In this document: positions 43,296-52,631 of the stretch, one piece after another
How the letters are laid out: each line of letters begins with the position of its first letter
How positions within the stretch are numbered: position 1 is the stretch's first letter
NCBI RefSeq assembly: GCF_000023445.1
Contig: NC_012881.1
Span: 1,121,501-1,185,500 of the forward strand
DNA from: Maridesulfovibrio salexigens DSM 2638
GTDB taxonomy: Bacteria > Desulfobacterota > Desulfovibrionia > Desulfovibrionales > Desulfovibrionaceae
DNA length: 64,000 nucleotides
Direction of reading: 5' to 3'
Program-made: the position numbers and the translations under genes
Notes under the pieces: generated by a model
What the model was told of the DNA's origin: nothing
Database searches by the model: none
What the model saw: the letters and a program-made list of their open reading frames with translations, nothing else

Positions 43296-45365
43296 ATGGG
43301 TATTGATCGCAGAACTTTTATTCAATTGGTAACAGGTGGTGTTGTTGGTTCACTCTTCACCCCTGTAATTTGGAAAACTCTGGATGACGCTTCTATCTGG
43401 TCTCAGAACTGGCCCTGGATTCCCAGACTGAAATACGGTGCAATCACCGAGCAGGCTTCTGTTGCCAAGTTTGGTGCCAGCCCCTGTGCTGAGATTGTAA
43501 AATCCGTGGGCGGAAGCCCTTACCTCACCAGAGGAAATGCAGAAAACGCAATGAGCAAAGGCGGTGTTGATTCAGTCAGCGCCAGCGGCCCGCAGCTCAT
43601 GTACAGCCCTTCCCGCATTAACGGTCCTATGAAAAAGACCGCGGAAGGCAAATACGAGTCCATCTCTTGGGAAGATGCTGAAAAGCTCCTCTCTGAGAAA
43701 CTCGCAGCAGTTAAAGGACAGAAAGGCAAACTCACTGTTGTTTCCGGCGATAACACCGGTACTGCAACTGAGGTTCTGTCCGGTTTCGCTTCTGAAATGG
43801 GCGCTGACTGCTACCTGATGCCCTCTGAAGAGCAGGGCGCAGCCGTTGCTCTGGCTAGCATGGGCGGAAAAGGACAGATCGGTTACGATCTGGAAAATTC
43901 CGACTTCGTGCTTTTCGTAGGCGCGGATGCCATGGATTCATGGGGTTCGGTTGTGAGAAACCAGTGTGTTTACTCTGAAAGCCGTCCCACCGGTGGAGAA
44001 ATCAAGACTACTTATGTCTACGCCGGTCCTTTCCAGAACAACACAGCAGCCGCTGCAGATAAGTGGGTTCCGGTAGCACCCGGTACCGGCGCTATCTTCT
44101 GCCTCGGTCTTGCTTACCATATGCTTAAGGCTGGAGCTTCCGCTTCTGCTTCTGATTTCGCCGACTTTAAGACTCTGGTAATGTCCAGATTCTCTCCCGA
44201 TAAAGTGGAGAAAGCCACCGGCGTATCCGGAGTTGAAATGGCAGCAATTGCCAAACGCATCATGAAATCTTCCGCTCCCGTTGTTGTTGCTGGCTCCGAG
44301 TTCGCTCAGGGTGCCGGTGCAGCTGACGTGATTGCCGCTGCCGCAGTTAACATGCTGCTCGGTCGCGTCAACAAAGACGGTGGTATGAAGATTCTGCCCG
44401 AACTGCCCACAGCTGTTGAAGCTGCTGCCGGCCGTTCCGAACTGGCTGCTAAAGACTTTATCGGCTACCTTGCCGGTATCGCCGCAGGCAAAGTTGCAGC
44501 TCCTGCAGTAATGATGGCTTACGAAGCCAACCCTGTTTACGCACTGCCCCAGAACACAGCTCTGGCACCGGCATTCGAAAAAGCAGGCTTTCTCGTAAGC
44601 TTCAGCACTTATATGGATGAAACAGCTTCCAAAGCTGACCTGATTATGCCCAACCCCACCAGCTATGAGCGTTTTGAAGATGCGCAGACTCCTTACGGTG
44701 TCGGTGCAGCAATGCTCGCAGCCAGTGCTCCTGTTGCAGAGCCTCTCTACAACAGCAAGCCCACTGTTGACGTAATTCTCGGCGTGGCTTCCGGTCTGGG
44801 TATCGACCTTGGTTACGAATCCTCAGAAGCCGTTTATCAGGCTAAAGCCGAAAAAGCAGGCGCTGACTGGGATTCCCTTGTAGAAGGATCTGCTTATGTT
44901 GCCGATTCCACTGAATCCGGTTCTATTAAGTTTGCAGCATCTGTTCTTTCCAAGGCTGTAACCATGCCCAAGGGCGGCGAAATCGCTCTTGCTCCTTACT
45001 CCAAGCTTATCTTCGGTACTCCCACTGTGGCTATTCCGCCGCTGAACGTGGTTGCTATCAGCAAGTTTGAGCTTCTGGGTAAAGACCTCATGGTTCAGGT
45101 TAACTCTAAGACTGCCAAGAAACTTGGCGTGTCTGAAGGTTCCAAGGTCAAGCTTGCAGGAGCAGGCGGAGAGTGCGCTGTAAGAATCCACATTAATGAA
45201 GGCGTTATGAACGATGTCATCGCCGCACCTCTTGGATTCGGTCACACCGCATGGGATGCTTACTCCAGCGGTAAAGGCGAAAACATCTCCAAACTTCTCA
45301 CCGTTGGTACTGAGTCCGGCACCGGTTTATCCGTGTGGACCAGTTCTTTCGTGAGCATCGCCTAA
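43296..45365 (+). CDS. qrcB: Qrc complex molybdopterin-oxidoreductase-like subunit QrcB
   Basis: A 689-residue periplasmic subunit of the molybdopterin oxidoreductase family. The twin-arginine signal is visible (DRRTFIQLVTGGVVGSLF, N-terminal), which would carry the folded complex across the membrane. Qrc was reported to lack molybdenum, and no Cys/SeCys ligand is evident at the usual position. The C-terminal MopB-like beta domain is present (LMVQVNSKTAKKLGVSEGSK, APLGFGHTAWDAYSSGK). It is 13 nt after qrcA. Confidence 0.96.
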   Translation: MGIDRRTFIQLVTGGVVGSLFTPVIWKTLDDASIWSQNWPWIPRLKYGAITEQASVAKFGASPCAEIVKSVGGSPYLTRGNAENAMSKGGVDSVSASGPQLMYSPSRINGPMKKTAEGKYESISWEDAEKLLSEKLAAVKGQKGKLTVVSGDNTGTATEVLSGFASEMGADCYLMPSEEQGAAVALASMGGKGQIGYDLENSDFVLFVGADAMDSWGSVVRNQCVYSESRPTGGEIKTTYVYAGPFQNNTAAAADKWVPVAPGTGAIFCLGLAYHMLKAGASASASDFADFKTLVMSRFSPDKVEKATGVSGVEMAAIAKRIMKSSAPVVVAGSEFAQGAGAADVIAAAAVNMLLGRVNKDGGMKILPELPTAVEAAAGRSELAAKDFIGYLAGIAAGKVAAPAVMMAYEANPVYALPQNTALAPAFEKAGFLVSFSTYMDETASKADLIMPNPTSYERFEDAQTPYGVGAAMLAASAPVAEPLYNSKPTVDVILGVASGLGIDLGYESSEAVYQAKAEKAGADWDSLVEGSAYVADSTESGSIKFAASVLSKAVTMPKGGEIALAPYSKLIFGTPTVAIPPLNVVAISKFELLGKDLMVQVNSKTAKKLGVSEGSKVKLAGAGGECAVRIHINEGVMNDVIAAPLGFGHTAWDAYSSGKGENISKLLTVGTESGTGLSVWTSSFVSIA

Positions 45366-45388
45366 ATTAAAGTCAGGGGATTCACGTT

Positions 45389-46171
45389 ATGCAACAATTG
45401 GAATTTGATACTAAATGGACCATGGTAGTTGATGTCGACAAGTGTACCGGTTGCGGTGCTTGTATGGTATCCTGCCAGGCTGAAAATAACATAGCTCCCA
45501 TGGAAGAAGGGTCCAATAAGCTTAAGACCCTCACCTGGATGCTTGTTTACGAACTCAACAACGGTAAGGAATTCCCCAACAGGGAAGTTGCCTACCTGCC
45601 CAGACCCTGCATGCAGTGCGGACACCCTGCCTGTGTTCCCGTCTGTCCCGTAGTTGCTACTACTAAGGACGAAGAAGGCGGAATCGTCAGCCAGATTTAT
45701 CCCCGTTGCATCGGTTGCAGGTACTGTATGGCTGCATGCCCTTACCACGCTCGCTACTTTGGCTGGCTTGACCCGGTATGGCCCGGTGGAATGGACAAGG
45801 CTTTGTCTCCTTCTACTTCTGCCCGTCCTCGCGGTGTCGTTGAGAAATGTAACTTCTGCCACTCCAGACTGCTGGATGCGCGTCAGCGTGCCCGTGCTGA
45901 AGGTCTGGATCCGAACAAGCTGCCTGACGGCTGGTACCAGCCTGCCTGTCTGGAAGCATGCCCCACCGGCGCAATCTCTTTCGGTGATGCTAAGAACCCT
46001 GAGCACAAAGTTCATGAGCTGATTAAGAGCCCCAATGCTTTCCGCATTCTGGAGTCTATCGGCATGGATCCTCAGGTTTACTACATCAGCCGTCGTGACT
46101 GGGTTCGTGAGCAGAGTGATAACGTAGCTCAAGGCAGCCATGCTGAGCATGCTGCTGAAGGCAAGCATTAG
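45389..46171 (+). CDS. qrcC: Qrc complex iron-sulfur subunit QrcC
   Basis: A 260-residue ferredoxin-like subunit that wires QrcA/QrcB to the membrane. Four cluster motifs are seen: CTGCGACMVSC, CMQCGHPACVPVCP, CIGCRYCMAACP, and CNFC paired with CLEACPTGA. There is no signal peptide, so it is likely exported with QrcB through Tat. It is 23 nt after qrcB and 14 nt before qrcD, whose GGAGGGAGG site follows the QrcC stop codon. Confidence 0.97.
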   Translation: MQQLEFDTKWTMVVDVDKCTGCGACMVSCQAENNIAPMEEGSNKLKTLTWMLVYELNNGKEFPNREVAYLPRPCMQCGHPACVPVCPVVATTKDEEGGIVSQIYPRCIGCRYCMAACPYHARYFGWLDPVWPGGMDKALSPSTSARPRGVVEKCNFCHSRLLDARQRARAEGLDPNKLPDGWYQPACLEACPTGAISFGDAKNPEHKVHELIKSPNAFRILESIGMDPQVYYISRRDWVREQSDNVAQGSHAEHAAEGKH

Positions 46172-46185
46172 GAGGGAGGTTTACC

Positions 46186-47418
46186 ATGGATAGCAATCTC
46201 TTCCCCGAAGGCACAAAACGCTGCGGACTGCCCAAGTTCCTGCTTTGGATGGTTTTTCCTACTGCCATCTTGCTCTGGGGCGTCTACGCTGCCGTAAAGA
46301 TTTTCTATTACGGTATCGGCGTAACCGGCCTTGACAACTACTTCGGGTTCGGCCTCTGGATTACTTTTGACCTTGCGGTTATCGCACTTGGTGCCGGTGC
46401 ATTTTTCACCGGTTTTCTCAAGTACATCCTCAAGATCGATCAACTTAAAAATATCATCAACCTTGCAGTAGTTTTAGGGTTCTTGTGCTACTCCGGCGCC
46501 ATGCTCATTCTGACCATGGATATCGGGCAGCCCATCCGCGCATGGTTCGGTTACTGGCACCCCAACGTGCACTCCATGCTCACAGAAGTTATCTTCTGTA
46601 TTACCTGTTACTGCACCGTTCTGATCATTGAATTCATTCCGCTGATTCTCGAGCAGAAGCAGCTGAATAAGATTCCTTTCCTGCACCACTTTGCCCATCA
46701 CCTTCACGTGAATATGGCTCTGTTCGCAGGTATCGGAACATTCCTGTCCACCTTCCACCAGGGTTCTCTCGGCGGTATGTACGGCGTTATGTTCGGTCGT
46801 CCTTACGCCTTCCGTGAAGGTTTCTTCATCTGGCCCTGGACTTTCTTCCTCTTCGTTCTCTCCGCAGTGGGTTCCGGTCCTGTTTTCACAGTTCTGGTTT
46901 GTACCCTCATCGAGAAAATGACCGGTAAGAAACTGGTGGAGTACAAAGTTAAAGCTCTGATGGGTAAAATCGCCGGTACCATGCTCTGCGTGTACATGTT
47001 CTTCAAGATCATTGACACCTGGGCTTGGGCTGTAGGCTACCTGCCCTCCGTTGGCCTGACCTTCGAACAGATGTTCTACGGTAATGTATACGGTCAGTGG
47101 CTGCTCTGGACTGAACTCGTGCTTTGCGGCATCGTTCCCGCAATCATGCTGATCACTCCTTCCATCAGAAACAACCCCACACTGCTGTACTCTGCAGCAA
47201 TTCTGGATTGCATCGGCGTAACCATTAACCGTTACGTATTCACTGTCCAGACCATCGCTATTCCGGTTATGCCTTTCGATAACTGGGAAGTATATGTACC
47301 GAACTGGGCAGAATGGGCTACCACCCTGATGATCTGCGCATACGGTGCTCTCGTACTCAGCCTCTGCTACCGCTACCTGCCTATGTTCCCTCAGGAACTC
47401 AAGCTGAACAAGAAGTAG
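46186..47418 (+). CDS. qrcD: Qrc complex NrfD-like membrane subunit QrcD
   Basis: A 410-residue integral membrane protein of the NrfD/PsrC family with about ten helices (e.g. FLLWMVFPTAILLWGVYA, LVICTLIEK region, LCGIVPAIMLITPSIRN). It binds menaquinone on the periplasmic side and reduces it with electrons from QrcABC, conserving energy during sulfate respiration on H2 or formate (established for the D. vulgaris complex). It is the last gene of the operon, followed by a terminator. Confidence 0.97.
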   Translation: MDSNLFPEGTKRCGLPKFLLWMVFPTAILLWGVYAAVKIFYYGIGVTGLDNYFGFGLWITFDLAVIALGAGAFFTGFLKYILKIDQLKNIINLAVVLGFLCYSGAMLILTMDIGQPIRAWFGYWHPNVHSMLTEVIFCITCYCTVLIIEFIPLILEQKQLNKIPFLHHFAHHLHVNMALFAGIGTFLSTFHQGSLGGMYGVMFGRPYAFREGFFIWPWTFFLFVLSAVGSGPVFTVLVCTLIEKMTGKKLVEYKVKALMGKIAGTMLCVYMFFKIIDTWAWAVGYLPSVGLTFEQMFYGNVYGQWLLWTELVLCGIVPAIMLITPSIRNNPTLLYSAAILDCIGVTINRYVFTVQTIAIPVMPFDNWEVYVPNWAEWATTLMICAYGALVLSLCYRYLPMFPQELKLNKK

Positions 47419-47445
47419 TCTCCGGCTGATTACACAAGTAAAGTC

Positions 47446-47478
47446 AAAAGGCCCTGCTCGTGAGAGTGGGGCCTTTTC
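47446..47478 (+). terminator. Terminator after qrcABCD
   Basis: AAAAGGCCCTGCTC, GTGA, GAGTGGGGCCTTTT with two G-U pairs. The following stretch to 47770 holds no gene; I see only AT-rich DNA. Confidence 0.8.
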
Positions 47479-47771
47479 TTGTTTGAAGGAACAGTGTGAT
47501 GTCTTACTTTGTTTGTGTGTATTAATTGTGGGATTAGATTGGGGATGATGAAAGTTTGAGAGGAGCTATCTGTCGGTACTGTGTATAGATCGTAAATTAA
47601 GTTGGCTCGTACATATGGCAGCGCAACTACGAGTTTAGTTAATCAATGATATAAGTTGCAGGTTAGGGGATGGATAAGCGCAGTCTCTAAAGATAAGAAG
47701 TGACGGACTTAAGTCATTAATGCTGATTTAGTTTGAAATATATCCCGAAGAACAAGGTGTCCGTATTTATC

Positions 47772-47803
47772 AAAAAAACCTCCCCGCTAGAGCAAGGAGG
47801 CTT
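47772..47803 (-). terminator. Terminator of the secreted-protein gene
   Basis: On the minus strand GCCTCC, a loop, GGGGAGG and seven Ts. It lies just downstream of the stop codon at 47831. Confidence 0.8.
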
Positions 47804-47830
47804 TCTATATGAGAATTAGTCGGTTTTAAG

Positions 47831-48433
47831 CTAGTAGGGCAGAAACCACTTCATTCCTTTCATCTTAGCAGGAATAGGCTTTTCTTGTGACGGAGGATGC
47901 TTGATGTCCCAGCATTCCATTTCCTGTTCAATCCATGAAGGACGGGAAAGTCTGATAGAGTTCCCCTTGGTTATGGAATCGTCATCGCCGCTGAAGTGTT
48001 GCAGGATGAGGCTTACGTTGCCGTCTGCATCACCCAGAGACCATTTCCAGACCTTGAGGGTGCCGAAAGGGTTACCGCGCCAGTCATTGGGCTTTCCAAA
48101 TCGTTTTTCAATTTTGCCATAGAGCTTGTTGAAAAATTCCATGCTGCCGTCTTGGTATTTGAGCTTCATGCGCAGGATGATATCTTTGCGCTTGCAGTTA
48201 CCAACAACAACATACCCACCCTTATAACCTTCCATGTCTTTCAAGCCGATTCGCTTAATATACTCTTCCTGCCACGGTGAAGTTGCAGAGTTACTCTCCA
48301 AGAGTGAGCGGATTGTTGAAAGGTTGTTACCGATAGTTATACCGGCTACTGACTCCGGTGCGTTTTGTGCGGCAAAAGCACTAGATGTCCCAAGTAAGGA
48401 AATTAATAGGGTCAATAAGATAACTTTCTTCAT
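47831..48433 (-). CDS. Hypothetical secreted protein
   Basis: A 200-residue protein with a clear Sec signal peptide (VILLTLLISLLGTSSAFA, cleavage after AFA). The mature part has two Cys (VVGNCKRK, EMECWDIKH) that could form a disulfide, and a region VAGITIGNNLSTIRSLLESN typical of small periplasmic proteins. No family is recognised. It lies 25 nt downstream of the cNMP-binding gene and could be the last gene of that operon. Confidence 0.7.
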   Translation of the reverse strand: MKKVILLTLLISLLGTSSAFAAQNAPESVAGITIGNNLSTIRSLLESNSATSPWQEEYIKRIGLKDMEGYKGGYVVVGNCKRKDIILRMKLKYQDGSMEFFNKLYGKIEKRFGKPNDWRGNPFGTLKVWKWSLGDADGNVSLILQHFSGDDDSITKGNSIRLSRPSWIEQEMECWDIKHPPSQEKPIPAKMKGMKWFLPY

Positions 48434-48458
48434 TTGATAATTCCTGTAGCCTCGTGGC

Positions 48459-48956
48459 TTATATGAGAGTCAATCCTATTCCAGTCGTACAACCGGAACA
48501 TCCTGCGTTGTAGTTCGATATAAATCTTTCTTCCCAGTTGCTGATCATGTCAACTGTGGCTTTCAAGAACTTGTTGCTGATAACAGGATACTGTTCTTGA
48601 GCTTTTTTGAATTTTTCACTGGTCAGGCGAATGCATACGCAGTCCGAAGTGGCTTTAAGAGTAAATAGCCGTTTGGAGTCGCCAATAAGTGACAGCGCAC
48701 CGACAAAATCTCCTTCCTTGAAAGATTGGATTTTGGTAGCGCCTGTATCCAGATAAGCTTCCATGGAGCCGCTGATCAGGTAATACGCGGACTGGTCAAG
48801 GTCTCCGCTGGCAAACACTTCGTCACCTGCTGAGAATTTTTCGCGTACGCAAAGGTAGGCGATCAGCTTTTGTGCTTCAAGGTCAAGACCGGAGAAGTAA
48901 GGAATCTCCCTCATTATTTCCAAATGCTCTTGATATTCGCTTGTTTCTGCTGCCAT
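48459..48956 (-). CDS. Cyclic nucleotide-binding domain protein
   Basis: A 165-residue protein consisting of one cNMP-binding (CAP/Crp sensor) domain without an HTH: SGLDLEAQKLIAYLCVREKF, FASGDLDQSAYYLISGSMEA, and DFVGALSLIGDSKRLFTLKA, the phosphate-binding cassette position. The usual Arg of a cAMP pocket is not clear, so it may bind another ligand or none. The Cys-rich end (NAGCSGCTTGIG) is odd. It starts 2 nt after the ABC exporter gene, so it probably regulates that exporter. Confidence 0.85.
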   Translation of the reverse strand: MAAETSEYQEHLEIMREIPYFSGLDLEAQKLIAYLCVREKFSAGDEVFASGDLDQSAYYLISGSMEAYLDTGATKIQSFKEGDFVGALSLIGDSKRLFTLKATSDCVCIRLTSEKFKKAQEQYPVISNKFLKATVDMISNWEERFISNYNAGCSGCTTGIGLTLI

Positions 48957-48958
48957 GA

Positions 48959-49450
48959 CTAATGTGCTCCATGTACGAGTTCATAAAGAAGTCCCTTTCT
49001 CGCCATGAGTTCATCATAGGGACCTACTTCCATTAATTTACCAGCCTTCATGACTGCCACTTTATCATAATTTTTAATGGTATCCAGTCTGTGGATAACC
49101 GAGATAAGTGTTGCTTTGCCTTTCCACTTGGTTTCAAGCAGACCCTGAATACGGTTCTGAGATCTGTTGTCCAATGCGGAAGTCGCCTCATCCATAATCA
49201 TGATGGGCGGATTTTTGAGGAAGGTTCGAGCGATAGCCAGTTTCTGGCGCTGTCCACCGGAAAGCTTATCACCCTTGGTGCCAACCTGAAATTCCATGCC
49301 CAATTCAACAACTGTTTCAAGGAGGTCTTCCTCGATAAGCAGCTGGATCATAGATTGGTTGATTGCATCCTGTACCTTCGGATGATCGGTTTTGGGTTTA
49401 CCGAAAAGGATATTGTCCAGAATTGTTTGCGAAGGAATGAATTCAGCCAT
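48959..49450 (-). CDS. ABC exporter ATPase, C-terminal part (+1 frame relative to main gene)
   Basis: A 163-residue C-terminal half of an ABC ATPase: LSGGQRQKLAIARTFL signature, Walker B IMIMDEATSALD, and H-loop ISVIHRL. It has no Walker A of its own; that lies in the preceding gene, which overlaps it by 8 nt (ATGGCTGA). Either the two polypeptides assemble into one nucleotide-binding domain through translational coupling, or a +1 shift at the AAA run (49450-49452) fuses them. A single missing A would make one frame of about 835 codons, so a sequencing or natural indel is also possible. Confidence 0.85.
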   Translation of the reverse strand: MAEFIPSQTILDNILFGKPKTDHPKVQDAINQSMIQLLIEEDLLETVVELGMEFQVGTKGDKLSGGQRQKLAIARTFLKNPPIMIMDEATSALDNRSQNRIQGLLETKWKGKATLISVIHRLDTIKNYDKVAVMKAGKLMEVGPYDELMARKGLLYELVHGAH

Positions 49451-51461
49451 TTGTATAGAAGCTGAAGGCTTCCGGCATGTCTGCTGAGATTCTGGAATTA
49501 AACATCTTCCGGCCGTCGAGGATCAAACCTTTCAACACGGCAGGAAGGGCGACAATTTTATGTACTCCGGGAACAAAGCCAAGAGCAAGGCGCAACAACA
49601 TTTCCCGGTCTCTGTCTTCAAGTTCCAGCAGGGGGGTATCGTCAATACGCGCAGTAAGCTGTTTGTAATCTTCGAATTCCTCCGAAGGAATAGGACTTTG
49701 CTCAAAGAAAACCTCATCCGGCGGGAGATTGCCCAGAATATCGACAGTCTGTTTGGCTAATTCGCGTCCGAGGCTAAGCAACGGTGTTTCCAATTGTGCT
49801 TCCTTGAGGAAGTTCTGGAAGTAATCGTTGCTGACCAGTGCACGGCCTGAGAAAGTGTTATCATTGGCATGGCCAAAGGTTATGTTGCCGGCTACGGATG
49901 AGAAGTCGAGATATGCCCCGTCCTGATAAAATTCCACATGTTCAGCAAGCCTGTCGCCGAAATCGGAGTGGAAGTTTTGACGCACTCTGACCAGTCGTTC
50001 CGATAGTTCCGTCTCTTTATCCGGGTCAAGCAGCGTGTTAAGGCCGAAACGAAGAACATCGACAAAAATACCAGCCTGCTGAATTGACTCAATCATGTTG
50101 TCCCGGCTGGGCATTTTTTCATCAGCTTCAGGGTCACCTTCAAGGATAGCTGCACAGGAGTATAGCAGGTTGTCTTTGATCGTTCCTGAGAAAATGAAAG
50201 GTGCCTGGGCCACGATGCCCATGTTATGTACCATGTCGGCCTTGGTTAGGTCGCCCACTTCGTAGCCGTCGATTTTTACCGACCCTCCCGTATATTTATA
50301 TAGCTGTGACACACATTGGGCCAGTGTACTTTTACCACTGCCCGAGAAGCCGACAAGAGCCATTTGCTCTCCGGGTTTGAGCTGCATATTAATTTGTTTA
50401 AGCAGCCGTATATTGCCGGAAACAGTGAAACCAAGGTTTTGAACTTCGATGTTTCCTTTAAGCTTTACCGGCTCTCGTCCTTCAGGCTCAAGCTCAAATT
50501 CAGGCTTGGTGTCGAAGTATTCCATAACCCGGCTGTAGCGGACTCCGGCATCATTATGGACCTGATAGAAGTCCATGAGTTCTTTCCACGGATCATAAAT
50601 TTTTTCATAAGCGGAAAGGAATGCAACCAGAGCACCAAGGTCGAAACGACCCTGAATGGCAAGATAACCACCGACAATAAAGAGCAGGAAGGGACCAAGG
50701 TTCTGGAAAAAGTTGTTCAGGACTTTGATTCCCTGTTTGTAAAGAATCCATGTGATCCTGATCTTGAACAGGCGGTCAACAAAAGCTCCGTATTTACGGT
50801 TTTCAATACGGTAGGAACCGTTACCGTGGATTTCATGGATGCCGGAAATGGTCTCGTTGATATGACTGGAGAGATATCTTGTTGTATCAACCCTTTTCTT
50901 GTTGGCATTGTTTGATTTTTTCTGGAGCTTGGGGACCAGATAGATCACAAAAGGATAAAGCGCGATAGAAATACCGGCCATGATCGGGTTCAGGTAGAAC
51001 ATGTATCCTGCAAATGCGATAAGTGTGAGCAGGTTTGTAACCGGAACAGCTACTGATTGCCCCACATATTCGCCCGCCGGAGCCAACTCTGTTACAAGTG
51101 AAGAGACCACCATACCCGGGTTGGCTTTTCGGAAATAGCCTAAAGGTAAAGTTAATATATGCGCATATAATTCCTTACGCATTTTTGCCAGTGCTTCCTG
51201 ACCGATATACGTTTGCAGGACAGTAATAAGGTATTTTAGCAGGCTGGCTGATACAACAGATGCGATGTAGAAACCACAGTACATGAAGAGTAGGTCAACC
51301 TTGCGCATACTGATGGCCTGGTTGATGATTTTCTTCTGCATTTCCAAGGGAACAAGTCTGACTGCTACTGTGAAGAAGATTACAACAAGCAATATGAGCT
51401 GCAATTTCATATTGCTGTTCTTCACCCAGTAGGTTAGCGGACGCTTGGTGATCATTAACAA
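49443..51461 (-). CDS. ABC exporter: transmembrane domain and N-terminal ATPase half
   Basis: A 672-residue protein. Residues 1-320 are a six-helix exporter domain (LQLILLVVIFFTVAVRLVPL, LLTLIAFAGYMFYLNPIMAG, FLLFIVGGYLAIQG). Then comes an ATPase start with Walker A GFSGSGKST and the Q-loop VAQAPFIFSGTIKDNLL. A region of about 240 residues not found in ordinary ABC exporters follows (e.g. HSDFGDRLAEHVEFYQDGAY, ALPAVLKGLILDGRK), ending at the frame break. The signature, Walker B and H-loop are in the next frame. Substrate unknown. It is divergent from the anti-sigma pair and followed by a cNMP-binding gene. Confidence 0.9.
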   Translation of the reverse strand: MLMITKRPLTYWVKNSNMKLQLILLVVIFFTVAVRLVPLEMQKKIINQAISMRKVDLLFMYCGFYIASVVSASLLKYLITVLQTYIGQEALAKMRKELYAHILTLPLGYFRKANPGMVVSSLVTELAPAGEYVGQSVAVPVTNLLTLIAFAGYMFYLNPIMAGISIALYPFVIYLVPKLQKKSNNANKKRVDTTRYLSSHINETISGIHEIHGNGSYRIENRKYGAFVDRLFKIRITWILYKQGIKVLNNFFQNLGPFLLFIVGGYLAIQGRFDLGALVAFLSAYEKIYDPWKELMDFYQVHNDAGVRYSRVMEYFDTKPEFELEPEGREPVKLKGNIEVQNLGFTVSGNIRLLKQINMQLKPGEQMALVGFSGSGKSTLAQCVSQLYKYTGGSVKIDGYEVGDLTKADMVHNMGIVAQAPFIFSGTIKDNLLYSCAAILEGDPEADEKMPSRDNMIESIQQAGIFVDVLRFGLNTLLDPDKETELSERLVRVRQNFHSDFGDRLAEHVEFYQDGAYLDFSSVAGNITFGHANDNTFSGRALVSNDYFQNFLKEAQLETPLLSLGRELAKQTVDILGNLPPDEVFFEQSPIPSEEFEDYKQLTARIDDTPLLELEDRDREMLLRLALGFVPGVHKIVALPAVLKGLILDGRKMFNSRISADMPEAFSFYTNG

Positions 51462-51581
51462 CTCCTGTTTAGGCTATATATCTAACAAAAATTTATTACC
51501 TTTTTGTTGACGCAGCGACAAGGGTTTTCTAACTTATTAAAGGTAATCGTACTATCTGTCCCACATGAGAAAATTGAGGAT

Positions 51582-52031
51582 ATGGTTTTGGTAAATAATC
51601 CTGAGACGCAGGCTGAGGCTGGCGTCACTTCTTCTTTCTCCCTGAAATCCGATATTTCTGAGCTCAGGGTTCTGGCTGAAAAGATAGAAAATTTCGGCAG
51701 TGAACACGGTGTTTCTGATAAAACTGTGTTTGAACTTAATCTCGTGCTTGATGAACTTTTTACTAACCTTGTCAGTTACGGCTGCCAGTCGGACAGGCAT
51801 AAGTTTGATATATTCATCGAGCTGAAAGATAGAGTACTTACCATTTGGATTGAGGATGACGGCAAGAAATTCAACCCTCTTGACGCACCTGAACCGGACA
51901 TGGGCTGTAAATGTGAGGACCGCAAGGTAGGTGGATTGGGAATCCATTTCATGCGTAAAATGATGGATAGTATTGAATATGAATGGAAGGACGGCAGGAA
52001 TAAATTGACGTTGACCAAAAATATTCAATAG
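51582..52031 (+). CDS. RsbW/SpoIIAB-like anti-sigma serine kinase
   Basis: A 149-residue GHKL ATPase. The N-box is in ELNLVLDELFTNLVSYG, the G1 box in IWIEDDGKKFNPL, and G2 in KVGGLGIHFMRKMMDSIEYE. ATG 51582 is assumed; the site GAGGAT is very close, so TTG 51588 is also possible. Such kinases bind a sigma factor or other partner and phosphorylate a STAS antagonist; one lies 104 nt downstream. Their target and the PP2C phosphatase are not in this window. Confidence 0.88.
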   Translation: MVLVNNPETQAEAGVTSSFSLKSDISELRVLAEKIENFGSEHGVSDKTVFELNLVLDELFTNLVSYGCQSDRHKFDIFIELKDRVLTIWIEDDGKKFNPLDAPEPDMGCKCEDRKVGGLGIHFMRKMMDSIEYEWKDGRNKLTLTKNIQ

Positions 52032-52135
52032 CTTTATAAACCTAATTAGATAAGTAGTCCGCAGCGCGGATTTTAATATTTAACAGATCGGCATTGCCGC
52101 TTACCAGTCGGTAAATTTGGAAAACGGAGGAAAAG

Positions 52136-52474
52136 ATGGGTCTTGAAGTAGGTGAGATTAAAAACGACGGTATTATTACCTTTAAGCTTAAAGGGCGTCT
52201 TGATTCGAATACATCCAATGATTTTGAAGAAAGGCTTCTGAGCCAGATTCAGGATGGTGAAAGCAAGATCATTCTGGATTTTGAAAATCTTGAGTATATT
52301 TCCAGTGCCGGTTTGCGTGTTCTGCTCAAAGCAGCCAGAGAACTCAAAGGCGGGGATGGTAAACTTATGCTCTGTTCCCTTAAGGATTACATCAGGGAAG
52401 TCTTTGACCTTTCGGGGTTTGTATCCTTCTTGCCTATATACGACACTATGGATGAATGTATGGGTGCTTTCTAG
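52136..52474 (+). CDS. STAS domain anti-anti-sigma factor
   Basis: A 112-residue SpoIIAA/RsbV-like protein. The phosphorylation segment is FENLEYISSAGLRVLLKAAR, with the serine pair (SSAG) as in SpoIIAA, and the fold start is FKLKGRLDSNTSNDFEERL. AACGGAGG precedes the ATG. With the RsbW-like gene upstream it forms a partner-switching module. Confidence 0.92.
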   Translation: MGLEVGEIKNDGIITFKLKGRLDSNTSNDFEERLLSQIQDGESKIILDFENLEYISSAGLRVLLKAARELKGGDGKLMLCSLKDYIREVFDLSGFVSFLPIYDTMDECMGAF

Positions 52475-52631
52475 ACATTTCCAAATAATCAGGCCATATT
52501 CAGGGCCTTCCTTATGTTATTATTGCTTCCTGTCCGTTTTTTTAGCGGACAGGAAGTTTGTTTTTTGAAACTATAGTTGTTTATTGTTATAATAGCCGTT
52601 GCGCTTTCTTACATACACCGGAGGGTATAAA

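Noticed and set aside
45362-46168. 268-codon minus-strand frame opposite qrcC
   Set aside because: Antisense of a ferredoxin subunit; the plus frame has four cluster motifs.
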